In this document: one piece after another, positions 20,365 through 33,396 of the stretch
How positions within the stretch are numbered: position 1 is the stretch's first letter
Layout: each line of letters opens with the position of its first letter
NCBI GenBank assembly: GCA_025200525.1
Contig: CM045761.1
Span: forward strand, 102,586,182 to 102,650,181
DNA from: Camellia lanceoleosa
Taxonomy: Eukaryota > Streptophyta > Magnoliopsida > Ericales > Theaceae
Direction: 5' to 3'
Length of the DNA stretch: 64,000 nt
The notes under the pieces: model-generated
Told to the model about the DNA's origin: nothing
The model's database searches: none
What the model saw: only the letters and a program-made list of their open reading frames with translations
Translations under genes and position numbers: made by a program

Positions 20365-21756
20365 TGCCCCCTTGAATTTGAATCACCAAATAAGATAACT
20401 CCGAGCATTTTCCTTAGCTTCACAAATGTTGTTATTTTGAGGGGCTTTGTAAACATGTCTACAACTTGATCTTCACTTTTTGTGTGTATCAACTGGGTCT
20501 CTTCTTTTCTTATGCATTCTCCTATGAAATGAAATCTTGTGTCGATATGCTTGTTTCTATCATGAAAGATTGGATTCTTTCCTAACGGCATTGCTGACTT
20601 GTTATCCACTTATCTCTATGTGGCTTCTTGTTATGGTTCTTGAACTTCTTTCAGTAAATTTCTTAACTAGATAGCATGACATGCTCCTGCAGCGATAGCT
20701 ATATACTTTGCTTCACATGTCGATAGAGTTACTATCAGTTGTTTCTTTGAGGACCACGTAAAACCTGTATCTCCGAGATAAAACACAAACTTGGTAGTAC
20801 TTTTATGATCATCTACATCGCCTGCCTAGTCACTGTCGCTGTATCTTACTAATTAGAATTCATCTGTAGATGAACAAAACAATCCATACTTTATTGTACC
20901 TTTCATATACCGTAGGATTCTTTTGGCTGCTTTCAGATGTGGCATTTTGGGTTTCTCCATATACCTGTTAACTAAGCCTACTGCGAACAATATATTAGGT
21001 CGTGTGACTGTGAGATATCTTAGGCTTCCAACTAGACTTTTGAAATATGTTGGATTAACCTTATCTCCTTCATCATAATTGGACATCTTGTTACTTCCAT
21101 CTGTCGATGTGTCGCCGGCTTGACAATTTTCCATGCCAAACTTCTTTATGATTTCTTTGGCATACTTAGCTTGTGATACAAAAATGCCTTCATTACTTTG
21201 CTTCACTTTTATGCCCAAGAAATATGCCATGAGTCCGATGTCTGTTATCTCACACTCTTGTATCATGGATGCTTTGAAATCTTAGATCATGTCAAGATTG
21301 TTGCTTGTGAATATTAGATCATCAACGTAAAGAAAAAAAAAAAATAGCGAATCTCCCCCTTGTTTGTCTTGAGGTATAGGGAATGTTCATAAGGACATTT
21401 AACAAACCAATTGGCAACAAAATACCTATCAATTCTTGCATTCCATGCCCGTGGTGCTTGCTTCAAGCCATAAAGTGCTTGTTTTAACTTGTATACTTTA
21501 TCTTGTTGGTTTGGCTTTATATAGCCTAATGGCCGTTCAATGTACACTTCTTTTTCAAGAGAACCATTTAAGAATGCTGATTTGACATCCATTTGGTATA
21601 TCTTTCATTTTTTCTAGGCTACCAAAGAGATAAAAAGTCATACTGTTTCTAGGTGTGCCATTGGAGCAAAAACTTCATCATAGTATATGCCATATTATTA
21701 CTTGTAGCATTTCACAACCAATTTTCCTTTGTATTTTTCAATATCCCCTTTAGAAG
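20365..21756 (-). pseudogene. pol: Copia-3 pol: RT and RNase H
   Basis: In minus-strand order: GDIEKYKGKLVVK, MDVKSAFLNGSLEKEVYIERP, YKLKQALYGLKQAPRAWNARID, then ECEITDIGLMAYFLGIKVKQSNEGIFVSQ, SLVGSLRYLTVTRPNILFAVGLVNRYME, LKAAKRILRYMKGT, and the RNase H end DNKSAMPLGKNPIFHDRNKHIDTRFHFI. Several frameshifts and stops break it, and a poly-T run at ~21335 interrupts the DDL block. Everything 5' of RT (gag, protease, integrase) is absent beyond ~21756. Confidence 0.88.
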
Positions 21757-21789
21757 ATAACCCAAAAACACTTTAAAAAGAAACATTTT

Positions 21790-23931
21790 CTCAGGAAATT
21801 GAGCAAAAAACAATGTGGAAATAGAAGAAAAGGATGTGAATTATGTCGAAAAATTCAGTTTCATGCAAAACAGTTAGCCACGACCAAAGTTGGCTGGCCG
21901 GCCAAATTAATTAGTCAACCAACCAAGAAATTGGCCGACCATACCAAGATTTTTGGCCAGCTAGCCAATAAATTGGCCAACCGACTAATTTTCCCAAGAG
22001 TAGGACAGTTTTGGCAGAATTCTTATTGAATGTGTGTGTCATGCCCATTCCTGCAATTTCTTGGCAAATTCATGCATGAGATACTCACCCACCCCTTTCA
22101 TTGTCCTCCATTAGCTTTCATTGTCAAAATGGGAATTGTCTTCTATCCCAAAAGTGAGCATCCAAGTCAACCACCCTTATCACTCCGTCATCCTTGTCTC
22201 CTACCTCTTTGACTCTGTATTCAATTGATTATCTCTATGGAGAGATAGAGAGGATTAGAATGAGGAGGATAAGAGAATTGAATTGAGAGACTGAATTGAG
22301 AGTTAGAGATAAAAAGAGAGAAGTGTATGTTTTGAGCCAAAACTTCCACACACACTGATATACCATCTTTCAATATATCAAACCAAGCCCATAAATCTTG
22401 TGAGAGACATATTCTTGAGCCTTGATCAAAAGAAAGTGAGTGTTGCTGAAATTGAGAGAAAAACTGAGAGTTGGAACAACTCCCCCCAGAAACATTGTTA
22501 AATAACCCAAAAACACCATTTTAACTAGAATTTCAAATTTTCAACTTGAGAATTGAGAACACACTTCCTAAACTTGAGGGTGATCAAAAGGAAGTTTAGA
22601 GATCAAATCCTACCTTGGAAGGTAAATTTTTCACACTTTCCATTTTCTTTTACTTTCTTGCTTGTATTGCTTTTCTTTCTTTAATTTCATGTTATAAATC
22701 TATTGTAAGCTAATTGAAAGTGGTTAGTTGAGCCATTTGCATATTCTTTGTTTGTTTTTCTGGGGTTTGAGCAAAACAAAGCCTTTGGCCTAGCGTCATT
22801 GGTCGGCCAGCCACCTTTTTGGCCGACCAGATCATCTTTTGGCTGGCCAGCCAGTTTCCTCTTGGACAAAACCTAGTAGCCTCCAGTGACGGGCAGAACA
22901 GTCTCCGACGGTCTCCGAAGCCCCCTGCAGCTTATGTTTTTATTATTTTTCTTTTAATTAGAGAGTGTTTGTGAGGATTTAATTTTGTTGTAATATTTTT
23001 CCTATCTCCCATTTTTTCAGATTTATAATATTTCAAAGCGATGTAATAATTCCCCATCCCCGCTTCTTTCTATCTCGTTCTTTCATTTGCTTTCCACATT
23101 CTGTAAATATGTAGTATCTCATGCTTGTCATCATATCTATGCCTTTCATCCATGTTTTATGCCTTCAGATCCGGCTAAATTTGCATTTATGAGTTTAATT
23201 GATTATTATGTGATTTTGTGCGCTACCTCGTATCTTGAGATGTTTCACATGTCATATATATTAGATGTCGGATCTGTAGTTGCATTTCATGAGTGAATTG
23301 TATTAGGATCTTGTATATAGGATCATGCATGTTTACTAATTTTGTTTTTGTACCTATTTGCGGGACACTAGTAAATATGTAAGTTTTTGTGTTTTAGCAT
23401 ATCGTCTCTGTGTGATTTTCTTATAATGTTTAGCATCCTACCATCTTTTCCAAACATTTTCAAGATAATGAAATCAATCTGCTCCAAAATGGATGACACA
23501 GTTTATATTTGTTTGCTTCACATAATAAATTTTAGGATTTACTAAATAATTAGAATATGAACATATAAAGTTAATAAAAATCATATCATGGCTTAGTAGA
23601 GGCCGATCTTTTGATTAAGTGAGTGGGGGTGCTCAATTAATAACATTCCCCCTTCATATCTAAGGTTCTGAGCCAAGCATCCATGGTTACGAGGAACAGT
23701 GGCCTTAGCGCAAGTCACGGGTTTTCTAATTTTTCCAAAATATTAGGTGACAACTTTAAAATCTGATGATATAATCCATTTTTGGCAATGTTTTGCAATA
23801 AAATGGATTTTCAATAAAGTTGCCAAATCTGACTCTTATCTATGTTTCACATTGCACTCGTGAGACTAGATTAAAGAAACCGAGAATCCAAACTATTTAA
23901 CGCTCGAGGGTACCTTCTAGGCGATGTTACA
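21790..23931 (+). mobile_element. Ogre B 5' LTR, diverged (start approximate)
   Basis: The 3' end is clear: sequences parallel to the other Ogre LTRs ('gtagaggccgatctt', 'gagtgggggtgctca', 'ccttagcgcaagtcacgggtt') lead to GATGTTACA at 23931, followed by a primer site. The interior has the same kind of GGCCGGCC/GGCCAGCC clusters (21880-21990, 22800-22860). The 5' boundary lies somewhere after the end of Copia-3 (21756) and is not resolved. Confidence 0.65.
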
Positions 23932-23936
23932 GTTTC

Positions 23937-23954
23937 TGGTGACTCCGCTGGGGA
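23937..23954 (+). promoter_or_regulatory. Primer binding site, Ogre B
   Basis: TGGTGACTCCGCTGGGGA lies five bases after the LTR end. This is the form used by Ogre/Tat elements and is usually assigned to an arginine tRNA, though I could not check the tRNA. Confidence 0.75.
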
Positions 23955-24689
23955 TATTTTGAAACCTTGACTCGAACTCCATGATATGACTTTTATTTTT
24001 AATCATATGTTCATTGCATTTCATGCATTGGTGTGCTTAAGTCCCGTGCTCGTCACCTGTTATCCTAGATGGCTATTCGGCTTTGGACAGAAAGACAGTC
24101 ATGGGCTCTAATATGGTGGGAGCACAAGCCTTGGAATCGGGATCACCACGTATCGCTTGATCCAGCGAATTAGGTAGGTATATCGGTGTCTCGTTAAGGT
24201 ATTTTGACCAAGACTTACCTAGTGCATGTAGTAAGCTGTAGCAACTTCCAAATTAGAGCAAGATGCTACCCCATTTCAGGATGTATGATGCCACTTATGT
24301 GAATAGTGAAACCCTAGATCTTGTCAAAGCCAGAACAGGATAACCCTATGCAATGTATGGGATCTGGGATTCTCAAATCTGATCAGTGGGTCAAGGGGTC
24401 AGGCATATCATTTTAATGGGTTGAGTTCAGTGTGCATAATGATAAGTTGAGTCGAAATGCTGCTGAAATTCTGATTGGGAGTTCCGTTTTGTTTTTGCTA
24501 GGTCGTTGTAGCACCATAGCTTCAGAATGGCCTAATATCTCCTAAGTTTTATGGACTCGTGCTAGTAGACTTAGTAGAACCGCATATTTGGTTCAATGAT
24601 AGCCAGTGTTAGTTTCTCTGCCACCAGTTACAAGGGGAAAGGTTAAAACCTCATTGTCAGAACCTTGCTAGCTAGAACTTCTAGGATCT

Positions 24690-26262
24690 GTGATAGATTC
24701 ACCTTCAGTGGTGATGGACCAACCTCTAGTAGTGACAGACCCACCTCCAGTAGTCATAGACCCATTTCCAATGGTGACGGACCCAATTCTAGTAGTGACG
24801 GACCCACTTCCAATAGTTATGGACCTACCTCCAGTAGTGATGGACCAACCTCCAATAGTAACGAACCAACCTCCCGTAGATATAGCAAACATGTTTTTGG
24901 CGCTTCAACGAAGCATGTATGCTATTACCAACAAGATTGCTGTTAAGAAGGAGGCTCTTACCGAATTGTAGTGCCCATCTGGGGTGTTTACATCTCATCC
25001 ACCTTCAGTGATTCATCTGATTTTGGAACCACCTCCACTAGCTAAGGAGCTTCCTGAGCCCAACTTGTTGTAAGAAGATCTTCGGGTTCTTACACAACTA
25101 ATGAGAGGATTGTTCCCTACTGATATTGATGAAGTTGACATGGCCATGCAGAAAATATCCAAATTAGAGAAAATGTTTAACAAATCACAAGGGATCAACT
25201 CTATTCCAAACATCGAGGGTGGATTTATAGAAACAATTGTGAGGTTACCTGAGCGGTTCAAAATGTCGCACATAGATAGATTTGATGAGGCTGGTGACCC
25301 TATGGTTCACATCCGCCTCTTCTCAGACATTCTGAAACCCATGGGTCTATCTCAGGCTCAAAAGCTTTCCTTGTATAGAAGAACTATGTCAGAAGTGGCT
25401 GCCACCTAGTATGCCAAGCTGGAGGACTCAATAAAACATTAGTTGAAGCCTTCATCACTCAGTATTCTTACAACACCCAGATTGAGGTAATCACTCGGGG
25501 AATTGAAGGCAAAGCTTCATGGTGTTTATCACCAAGTGGAGGACAAAGGTATCCATGATGACAAGCCGACCCTCAAAAAAAGATCAAGTTTGCATGGAGG
25601 ATTACTGTAAAAAATGATAGTTCTATCACTTTTCAACTTCAAGGACATCCATAAGATTAAGGTTCAAATTGAGAATGTTATCAATGAGGGAATCATTACG
25701 GAAGGAAATGAGCCTAAGAAAGATGTTTAATCGCAATTCCAATGCTACTGTCAGTAATAGCACAACTGCCAATTCCATACCTTTAAAGATCAACATTGTC
25801 ACCACTTTTACCAAAATGGCCAACCCTTTTGCTGATATCGACCCATAACCAACCACTTCAACTTGACTTCAAAACCGAAGGTTTCACCCTCTCTACATGT
25901 CTCCAACTTGAGCTATAGAACTACTAGTGAAAAAGGGGCACCTCAAGCTCTTTGATCCCCAACCCCTTCCTAATCCACTTCCATGTAGCCATGATCCCAC
26001 CAAGTACTCTGCCTTCTACCAACAACACGGTCATGATACTGACCGTTACTTCCAACTTCATCGTGGGATTCAATTTTTTTTATTGATAATAAGATCAAAG
26101 CTCCACTCCAAAAAGCCAAGACCACCACCGGCCCATTGCCACCCCATGACCAAGTCCCACCACCTTCTCATCTCAACCTTATCTATACACTACCACCCAC
26201 CTTTAACCCCAACATATATATTACACCTTCCTAGCTACCCAAACCCAAGGTGCTTATTCTAG
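24690..26262 (+). pseudogene. gag: Ogre B gag
   Basis: After the heptad repeat the reading gives DIANMFLALQRSMYAI, then (after stops) DEVDMAMQKISKLEKMFNKSQGINSIPNIEGGF, RLPERFKMSHIDRFDEAGDPMVHIRLFSDILKPMGLSQAQKLSLYRRTM. This is the gag domain, and it matches 32280-32615 of Ogre C residue for residue in long blocks. A degraded knuckle (KYSAFYQQHGHDTDRYFQL, 25985-26055) has lost both Cys of the C-X2-H...C motif. Frameshifts and stops occur throughout. Confidence 0.85.
24702..24890 (+). repeat. 21-bp minisatellite in the Ogre B gag N-terminus
   Basis: About nine 21-bp units of the form GTAGTGACGGACCCACCTCCA encode heptads such as VVTDPPP and IVMDLPP. The array is open in more than one frame on both strands, which creates spurious ORFs. 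Confidence 0.85.
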
Positions 26263-26662
26263 AGGGCATTGATTTATTCATGATATATGCACTTCGATCC
26301 CAACCAAAATCCCAAAACTTTGTGGTGGCAGATGATCTAGAACCAAAACTAGATATTGGTTGATATTCTCATGTGCATGCACTTCCCTCTTTATGGTCTT
26401 TCTAATCCATGGATTGATCAAGAAGCAAAAAAGGCACTAGAGAAGTTCTGGGTCTGACACTGGCTAAATCTGTGATAGATCTTGAAACTAGTGTAGGACA
26501 AATAAATTCGGGGGATATTGTGACCATTGCTGTGATCGGGGATGGACCACCTGTTGATTGCACAAATTTCATGGATGTCACGCACTGTATTTAGCAATTT
26601 GGGAATGCTTCACCGAGTTAGTCTTGTGAATTAGAGTTTAGTGATTTTCAAGGGGTGATAAC
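26263..26662 (+). other. Ogre B protease-region remnant up to the Ogre C insertion
   Basis: Decayed coding-like sequence with no readable motif. It ends with ATAAC (26658-26662), the first copy of the Ogre C target duplication; Ogre B resumes at 51561. Confidence 0.5.
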
Positions 26663-27733
26663 TGTATACACCCCATTTTTGACCGACCTTAAGACTCAGA
26701 CATCACCGATTGAGTGCTCGGTGATGTTGCATATTGTGCTCGTTCAGAAGTCTCAGAGTCTCGGCCATGAGTCTTGCCTCTAAACTTCCGAACCCTTTTT
26801 ATACTTGGCCTCGGTTTGCGAACCAGACTCGATTTTCTCTGCTTCTTTTCCCAGAGGGAGGGAGAGGTCTAGTAGATCATCTCTCGGTGGCCGTGGGCTA
26901 CATTTCATGGTCGTAGGCCATTTTGGCCATTTCGGAGACCGGTTCTCAGTTTTCGGAGCCGTTAGGCCGTGTGCCTCGGTTTGGGACCGCCTAACCACCT
27001 CCGTTTGCTCCGGTTTTTGGCATGCATCTTATTTACTCCCTCTTAAGGGACACTGAGGTCCGAGAGACCAATTTCGTGGTCGAACACCACTCCTGGTGCC
27101 CTATGATCGGTTTCGGGGCCTCGGTGCAGGCGTTTGACCCCGAACCTTCATTTTGCATCGGTTTTTGTTCATTTTTGGCAGGGACCTCTGTTTCATCACC
27201 AGGAAGGTTGTAGAAGGGTGGGAGGCCAGTAATTGTTCCAGCAACCAGTTATATTCCATCATCCCCCTCCGACGCCCATTTTTCTCACTTCAAAGCCAAT
27301 GTTGACCACCCTAGGGCCACTTTCCTCAACCCTAACCCCCATATTTGTGATGTACACATCTGGGAGGCCACCAATATCTGGTGGCCGGCCAGTAATTCCA
27401 TTTGACCCTTTTGAACCCCTTTGAAAAGTGGGTTGTTCTCTCTCATGGTTCACAATTGCCAATTTTCAACCACAGGATTGTGTTGAGGACACATGGGAGG
27501 CCACCAATCTGTGGTGGCCGGCCACTAATCATACTTGGCCCTTTTGACCCTTGGCCGGCCGGCCATGGGGAGAGCCGGCCAGCCACCTTCAACCCAGATA
27601 ACCAGCTGGTCAGCCTCCTTACACCTGGCACATCATAGATATGCACTTTTCCCCCCCCCAGATTCTGTATCAGGGGCAATTTTGAGAAACTTGGGTGATT
27701 TCCTCCTTTTCCCTCTTTCTCCCCCTCTTTGGC

Positions 27734-27742
27734 CTATATAAC
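27734..27742 (+). promoter_or_regulatory. TATA box of Ogre C LTR
   Basis: CTATATAAC is followed by CAGCACCCCAGG. It is conserved at ~48259 in the 3' LTR and, as CATATAACC, at ~54890 in the solo LTR. A GGTGAGT donor-like site lies ~240 bp downstream (27973) and at the same place in the 3' LTR. Confidence 0.65.
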
Positions 27743-28059
27743 CAGCACCCCAGGTCTGGTTTTGGGGATGGAAAAATTGGCTTCAAGCTTGCATTATACC
27801 CCTCCCTTTATCTCTACACTTCCAAGCTCCAAACATCCAAGTTCCTACACCATTTCTTCACCACCACCTAGCATCACACCACCACCTCCATTCTAGCCAC
27901 TTGGAGCTGTCTTCCAGAGCTGAGGAGCACCTAAACTTGGTCCAAGAAGTTGCTAAAGATTGGTCTACAAGGGTGAGTTACCATTTCCCTCTTTTTAGCT
28001 CATTTTTGGCATGCTTTCTTAGCCCTTCTTGATTGTACTTTTGAGCTCCGGACATAATT

Positions 28060-28900
28060 GAAAGTGGAATTTTTTTGAGCTCTATTTCATCTTTCATTCA
28101 GGGCCTCTCACTGTTTGAGGCCCCCATTTGGCACTTACTTCATTCTCCCTCTTATATGCCATTTTCTTGCATGTTGTTTTAGGCCTGTGTATAATTTGTT
28201 TTGAAGCATGTTGTAAACTGAAAATAGGTTTATTTTGATCCCTTATTCAACATTGTAGAAGGGCTCATCACTGTTTGAATCCTCCATGTATCACTTGCTT
28301 TGATATCCATCTTTTGGCCTCATTTTTGCATGATTTATTAGCCTATTTTGCTTCTATTTTTGGACCTTGATCCGAACTTAAAATGGCCTTTTTTTGACCC
28401 CCTATCCATGTTTCATTAAGGGTCTATTGCTGTTTGGAGTATCATTTGTATACTTTGTGTTGTAGCCTCTCTTTTAGGCCATATCTTGCATTGCATTTTG
28501 GGCATAGTTGTAAACTGTTTTGGGCTCGGACATTAACTGTAAAAGGTCATATTTTGGGCCCCTCTTCAACATTTTTGAAGGGCCCTCACCTTTTTGGGAC
28601 CATCATACATCAGTTGCTTCTTTATCTCCATTCTGGCCCTTATTTTGCATAGCATTTTGAGCATACTTGTATCTGTTTTTGGGGTTTGTTCTAAACTGTA
28701 AAACATCATATTTTTGGGCCCTATTAAATATTGTAGAAGGTCCCTTTTCTGTTTAGGGACAGAAGCTTGCACTTGCTTCATTATCTTGCTTTTAGGGCCA
28801 TTTTTGTATGCTAGCTTAGCCCCATTTGTGCTCACTTTTTGGCCTTGATTTAAACTATAAACATTCTTGTTTTGGGGCTTCCTTGCTTCTGTCTTTACAC
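28060..28900 (+). repeat. ~160-bp degenerate tandem repeats inside the Ogre LTR
   Basis: The block 'CTGTTTG...CACTTGCTT...GCATG...CTGTAAA...CTTCAACATTGTTGAAGG' recurs with starts near 28108, 28272, 28430, 28588 and 28750, a spacing of 158-164 bp. Equivalent blocks occur in the other LTR copies (about 48600-49430 and 55260-56030, and at 1-180). Confidence 0.75.
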
Positions 28901-31767
28901 TTCATTTTCAAATTATGCATGCATTGCATAGCTATAGGCCATTTCACGCGCCAAATTTCATGTTTCGAGACTCGTTCCATGCATTGGGTACCATTTCACC
29001 ATGTTTCGAGGCTTTTTTGCATCTCATTTTGCCTCTGAAATTTTCATGCTAGTATGCCATTTTCCATGTTTTGCCATGTCTTGTTAGAGTGGCATTCCGC
29101 GTCGTAGGTTCGGTCCTCGGTTTGCGTGCACGTGTGAACGCATTTCGAGTGTATCATTTTCATCTCATGGCCTCTTGTGTGAGTGTGGCTGAGGTCCACT
29201 CATGTTAGTGTAAGTCCATTATGCATTGCGTATGCCATTTCATTCCATAGCATTGTGTATGCTAGGTTGTATATTAGAGCATTGTGTATGCCATGTTGCA
29301 TCGTGCACCGTGTATGCCATTTCATAGCATGTTGCATGTTAGGATGTATCTTAGTTGCATTTCATGCATGTCATGCATATTGCATTGTGTTAGGGATAGG
29401 AGTTAGCGAGCACGTGAAGCGAGTGCGTTCGTTACTCAGAGTGATGAGCGTGTCTCAATTCCCGATCACCGACACTCGGATTATCCATGATGGAGTTAGG
29501 TTTTGTTGTGTTTTCATGTGCATTCATTCCATATTGAGTTGTGCAATTCGACTCCTCGGCCATCATGCATCGAGATCGTGATTGGTGTACGAGGATCGAG
29601 ACATGCATACATTTGTGAAAATACATTGCTATGCCCTTTCTGCTCTCTGTTGCGGCAAAATCAAGAATCGTGATCTTAGGGCTTGGCGCGCTTTCAAAAA
29701 CCATTGCAAAGCAGAGGCTAATTGGGGCATCGATTGGATTTCAGCGCAAGCAACCTAAACATACATCATTCATCGAGAATCAAAGCGGGTCCACGGCTTG
29801 CATGCGGTTATTATTTTCTTAGTTAATTTGTAAATTAATTAGGAATTTGTACATATTTTGAATTTGTATTATTTGGAATTGTACTATTCTTTTATTAGGA
29901 ATTTGTATATTTATTTGGACCCTCTGTGCGAGGGCATAATTGTAATAAGTGTGCGTGAGTGTGATGTATGTCTTCCAACCCCGTCTTTCTTCCTTTTATT
30001 TACACCTTATGATGGTTAGATTAGGGCATATTTCAATTAGCATCTGATATGATAGCATGTTTGCATTCATTCATACATTTTGCATGCAAGACTCGGCGCA
30101 TCATACTAACTTGCATTTGTATTTCAATTCCAAGTTGAATACATGTTAGTTGTAGCATTCCATATGCCATGTTTAGAATAGCCGAACTGCTATAGTTTGC
30201 ATTTTGCATGTGTTGCATTAGGCATTTACGTATACTTAGGATCATGCATGGATTTCTAATCGGTTTACATTTTGGCTTGGAGTACTCGGTGAGTTTTATG
30301 CTTTAGCATCCTTGCATGCGTGTGAGTGTTGCCATGAATAGCATGCTTACCATGAGGCTATGTGCTTATGTGATATAAGCGCTTGAATGCTGTGGGTGAA
30401 GGTTGGGTTATTTGGATTGGAACAATTCATCAAATGTTTGTTTTAAGCCCACTAGATAGTGGCAAAATCATGTTTTCTAAGCCCACCGAGGGTGGCAAAT
30501 CCGCATCTTAAGCCTACTGCAGTAGCACCATCAAACCATTTTCAAACAAACAAACATGAAATGTTTTGTTCCAATTCGAGCGACCCGGTCTATACTTGTA
30601 TGCTGTGCGCATCACATAGTAACCTAGACTAATAACCGGAATAAGAACACACAATGTTTTCAAAACTAGATATCATGGTTAGTAGAGGCGGTCTTTGATC
30701 GAGGCGAAGTGCTCATGAGTGACCTTCCCAATCGTACCCAAGTTCGAGCCGAGGCAACTTTGGTGATGACGGACACGTGGCCTTAGGCAACGAGTCAGGG
30801 TTTCCTAAATTTCCCAAAATAAAATATTTAGGTGGCGACTCTGTATCTGGCAAAGCAGTCCATGTTTGGCACTTCTTTCAAAAATCTGTTTTCTCAAAAC
30901 GATTTGCCGGATTTGGACTCTTTGGTTCAAGATTAAGAACCGTGACACAAATCGAGTCCGTATGGCGAGGTCCCCATGAGCTTGTCTCTGATTTGGGGAT
31001 TTAGAGAACTTGACTCGAACTCATGATATCTGGTTTTGACTACACTTGTGTGTTTCTTTGCATTGCATTTGCATTGGTGCGCCTAGGACACCGTGTTTGC
31101 CATCTGCTATTCCTGAACGGTTTGCCGGAGGCTTGTCTTGTCAAGGCATGACCATAAGGCTGACCGGTTGTGGGCTCTGCCGATATGGGAACACAAACCC
31201 GGTTTCTGGGGCACCCTCTTTGACCATTCGACCTAGTGCATATCGAAATCCGTAGTGACCATTCCAAACTAGGACGGGTTGCTTACGATATAGGTTGTTT
31301 GAAACATTGCGTGCGTAGTGAAACCCTAGCTCGACAAAATAGGGCGAAACCCTACCCCAACATAGGGTGTTTTGGCTCTCACTTGCTTGTTATGTGCTTT
31401 AGAGTGCGTCTCTCTGAGAATGCATGTATCGGTTTGCAAGTTTGGGCATCGAACTGCGGGCATCGGTCGATGTTGAGAATCGATTATCTGCGGGTATCGA
31501 TTGATCTTTGGGAAACGATGATTGAGGGCGATGATCGGTATTTGGAGGCAGTTTATTTTGAACTTATCAGCCGTGTGTTGTATGCCCGACTGTGTGTTGT
31601 GTATTTATTTTAAGCTGTCATGCTCTTCATTTATCAGGTTATTTATTTCCTTTTTGCTTTATTTATCTTTTGTATGGGGCAGTTTTAGCACCCTTGCTTC
31701 CAACCCAGAAGATATTCTCGTAGCACTTTGGACACGAGGACGGTGACTCAATCGATCTGAGGATCGG

Positions 31768-33396
31768 TTGGCGGACATCGATGTTCTATTCTTTACCCCG
31801 TTGTCGAGGAAAGCCAAGGAAGCGCGGTGTGTCGAGCGAGGTTGCGAGCGGTGGGTTACTCCATCGGAGGATAGTAGGATTGAGGTCCCAATTGTTGCTA
31901 TCGAGATAAATCTACGGTCGATCGGATGGATCGACAAAATCGTCGAGGGTGGAAGCCCTAATCGCCAAATCGAGGAGAGCATGAGACAGATGCAAGAGGA
32001 TCTTGCCCAAGCGAGTTCTCCAAGCAACAAGCTGCAATCATGGCCCGGCAAGCCGAGCTAATCACTAGGCTTAGCGAGAATCGACATCTGCTTCACATCG
32101 GGTTCCTCCTCCACGGGGCCCCATTACGGCGAGCACCTCTTTGTTGAGAATGCTCGCCAAACACCGAACACCGTGCCAAATGTCGAGAATATCCAAGAGG
32201 ACACGAATCTTCCAGCAGGCTCCGCCTCAAGCTGTCCAAGACCCATACACACAACCACGGGACTCTCCTTTGAGTTGAAATGGACCATCTGACTCTAAAA
32301 GCGAGCAAGCTTGAGAAGCTTTTCAAGAAATCACAAGGGGTAAAGGCCATTCAGGACATCGAGGGCGGATACACCGGCGTGACATTGCCCGATAGGTTCA
32401 AGATGCCACAAATTGACCGTTTCGATGGGTCCGGGGACCCCATGGTCCATCTTCGGCTATTCTCAGACATTCTGCGGCCAATGAGCCTAACCCGACCACA
32501 AAAGCTTTCTCTGTTTGGCCGAACTTTGTCGGGTGTGGCCACCATCTGGTACACGAAGTTGGAAGACGAGGTCAAAAGAAGTTGGGATGAGATGGCTGAG
32601 GCCTTTGTTGCCTGATACTCGTACAATACGGATCGAGATTACAACTCGTGATCTCGAAACAACGAAGCGAGAACCCAAGGAGACTTTCTCGGACCGTAAC
32701 TTCGTTGGAGGCAAAGGCATCGATGATGACTTTGAGGCCTCTGGACAAAGATCAAATCGGGATGATTGTGCGCAATCTCAACCAAAATTGATCACGAAGA
32801 TGATCGTACTCCTTTTCCCACCTTCTCAGTTACGAGATGGAGTCTGGATCGAGATGCCATGAAACAAGGTCGATCGACGGGATAGGAGCAACCGGAAGGA
32901 CTTTCAACCGTAACAACAACGAGGCCAGTGGTATTGCAAGCTGCCTGACGAGGTGAGCATGGTCACCACCACTCCCCATCCCCCAAGACCCATGGCAGCC
33001 ACGCCTTTCTCTGGCGCATCTGGAAGCAATACCCAAAACACCAAATATCAACCCAGAGGCCAAAGAACCTTCACACCCCTATATATGCCCCTGTCCAAAG
33101 CTCTGGGGGTATTAATCAGGAAGAAGCATTTGACGCCCCTAGAGCTGAGGCCACTACCAAATCCACTCCCTCCCTCTCATGACCCGGCAAAATACTGCGC
33201 GTATCACCAACAGCACGGTCATGACACCGACCGTTGTTTCAGATTGCGTCATGAGATTCAGGATCTTATTGACAAGCAGGTAATCGCGTCTTCCGAAAAA
33301 CCCAACGTCACGACAAATCCTCTCCCACCACATAACCAAGCCCCTCCTCCCAGAATCAACTTCATCCAAAGCTGGGGTCGTGTCTTACGATCCTAG
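31768..33396 (+). pseudogene. gag: Ogre C gag
   Basis: An N-terminal part (MADIDVLF ... ESMRQMQEDLAQ, 31768-32060) is frameshifted into the gag core: SKLEKLFKKSQGVKAIQDIEGGYTGVTLPDRFKMPQIDRFDGSGDPMVHLRLFSDILRPMSLTRPQKLSLFGRTLSGVATIWYTKLED (32300-32600). After more frame changes the knuckle CAYHQQHGHDTDRC (about 33197-33238) is complete. Homologous to Ogre B gag. It would form the virus-like particle. Confidence 0.88.

Larger units (their letters stand above)
26663..30985 (+). mobile_element. Ogre C 5' LTR (~4.32 kb)
   Basis: It starts TGTATACACCCC, a one-base variant of TGTAGACACCCC at 47176, and ends near GAGCTTGT, having lost the final bases TACA and part of the primer site (CTCTGATTTGGGGAT remains of the TGGTGACTC..TGGGGAT form). 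The first ~2.4 kb align to the 3' LTR with few gaps; the last ~1.6 kb have many small deletions. Confidence 0.9.

Noticed and set aside
21757..22516. 15-bp direct repeat ATAACCCAAAAACAC at 21757 and 22502
   Set aside because: Could be taken for a target duplication around a 730-bp insert, but the sequence is AT-rich, no element ends adjoin it, and the copia reading does not resume.
29183..29581. Cys-rich 132-codon ORF in the Ogre LTR, with a shorter relative at 49707-50036
   Set aside because: It lies within the LTR and its frame is not kept in the solo LTR; it reflects TGCAT-rich repeats.
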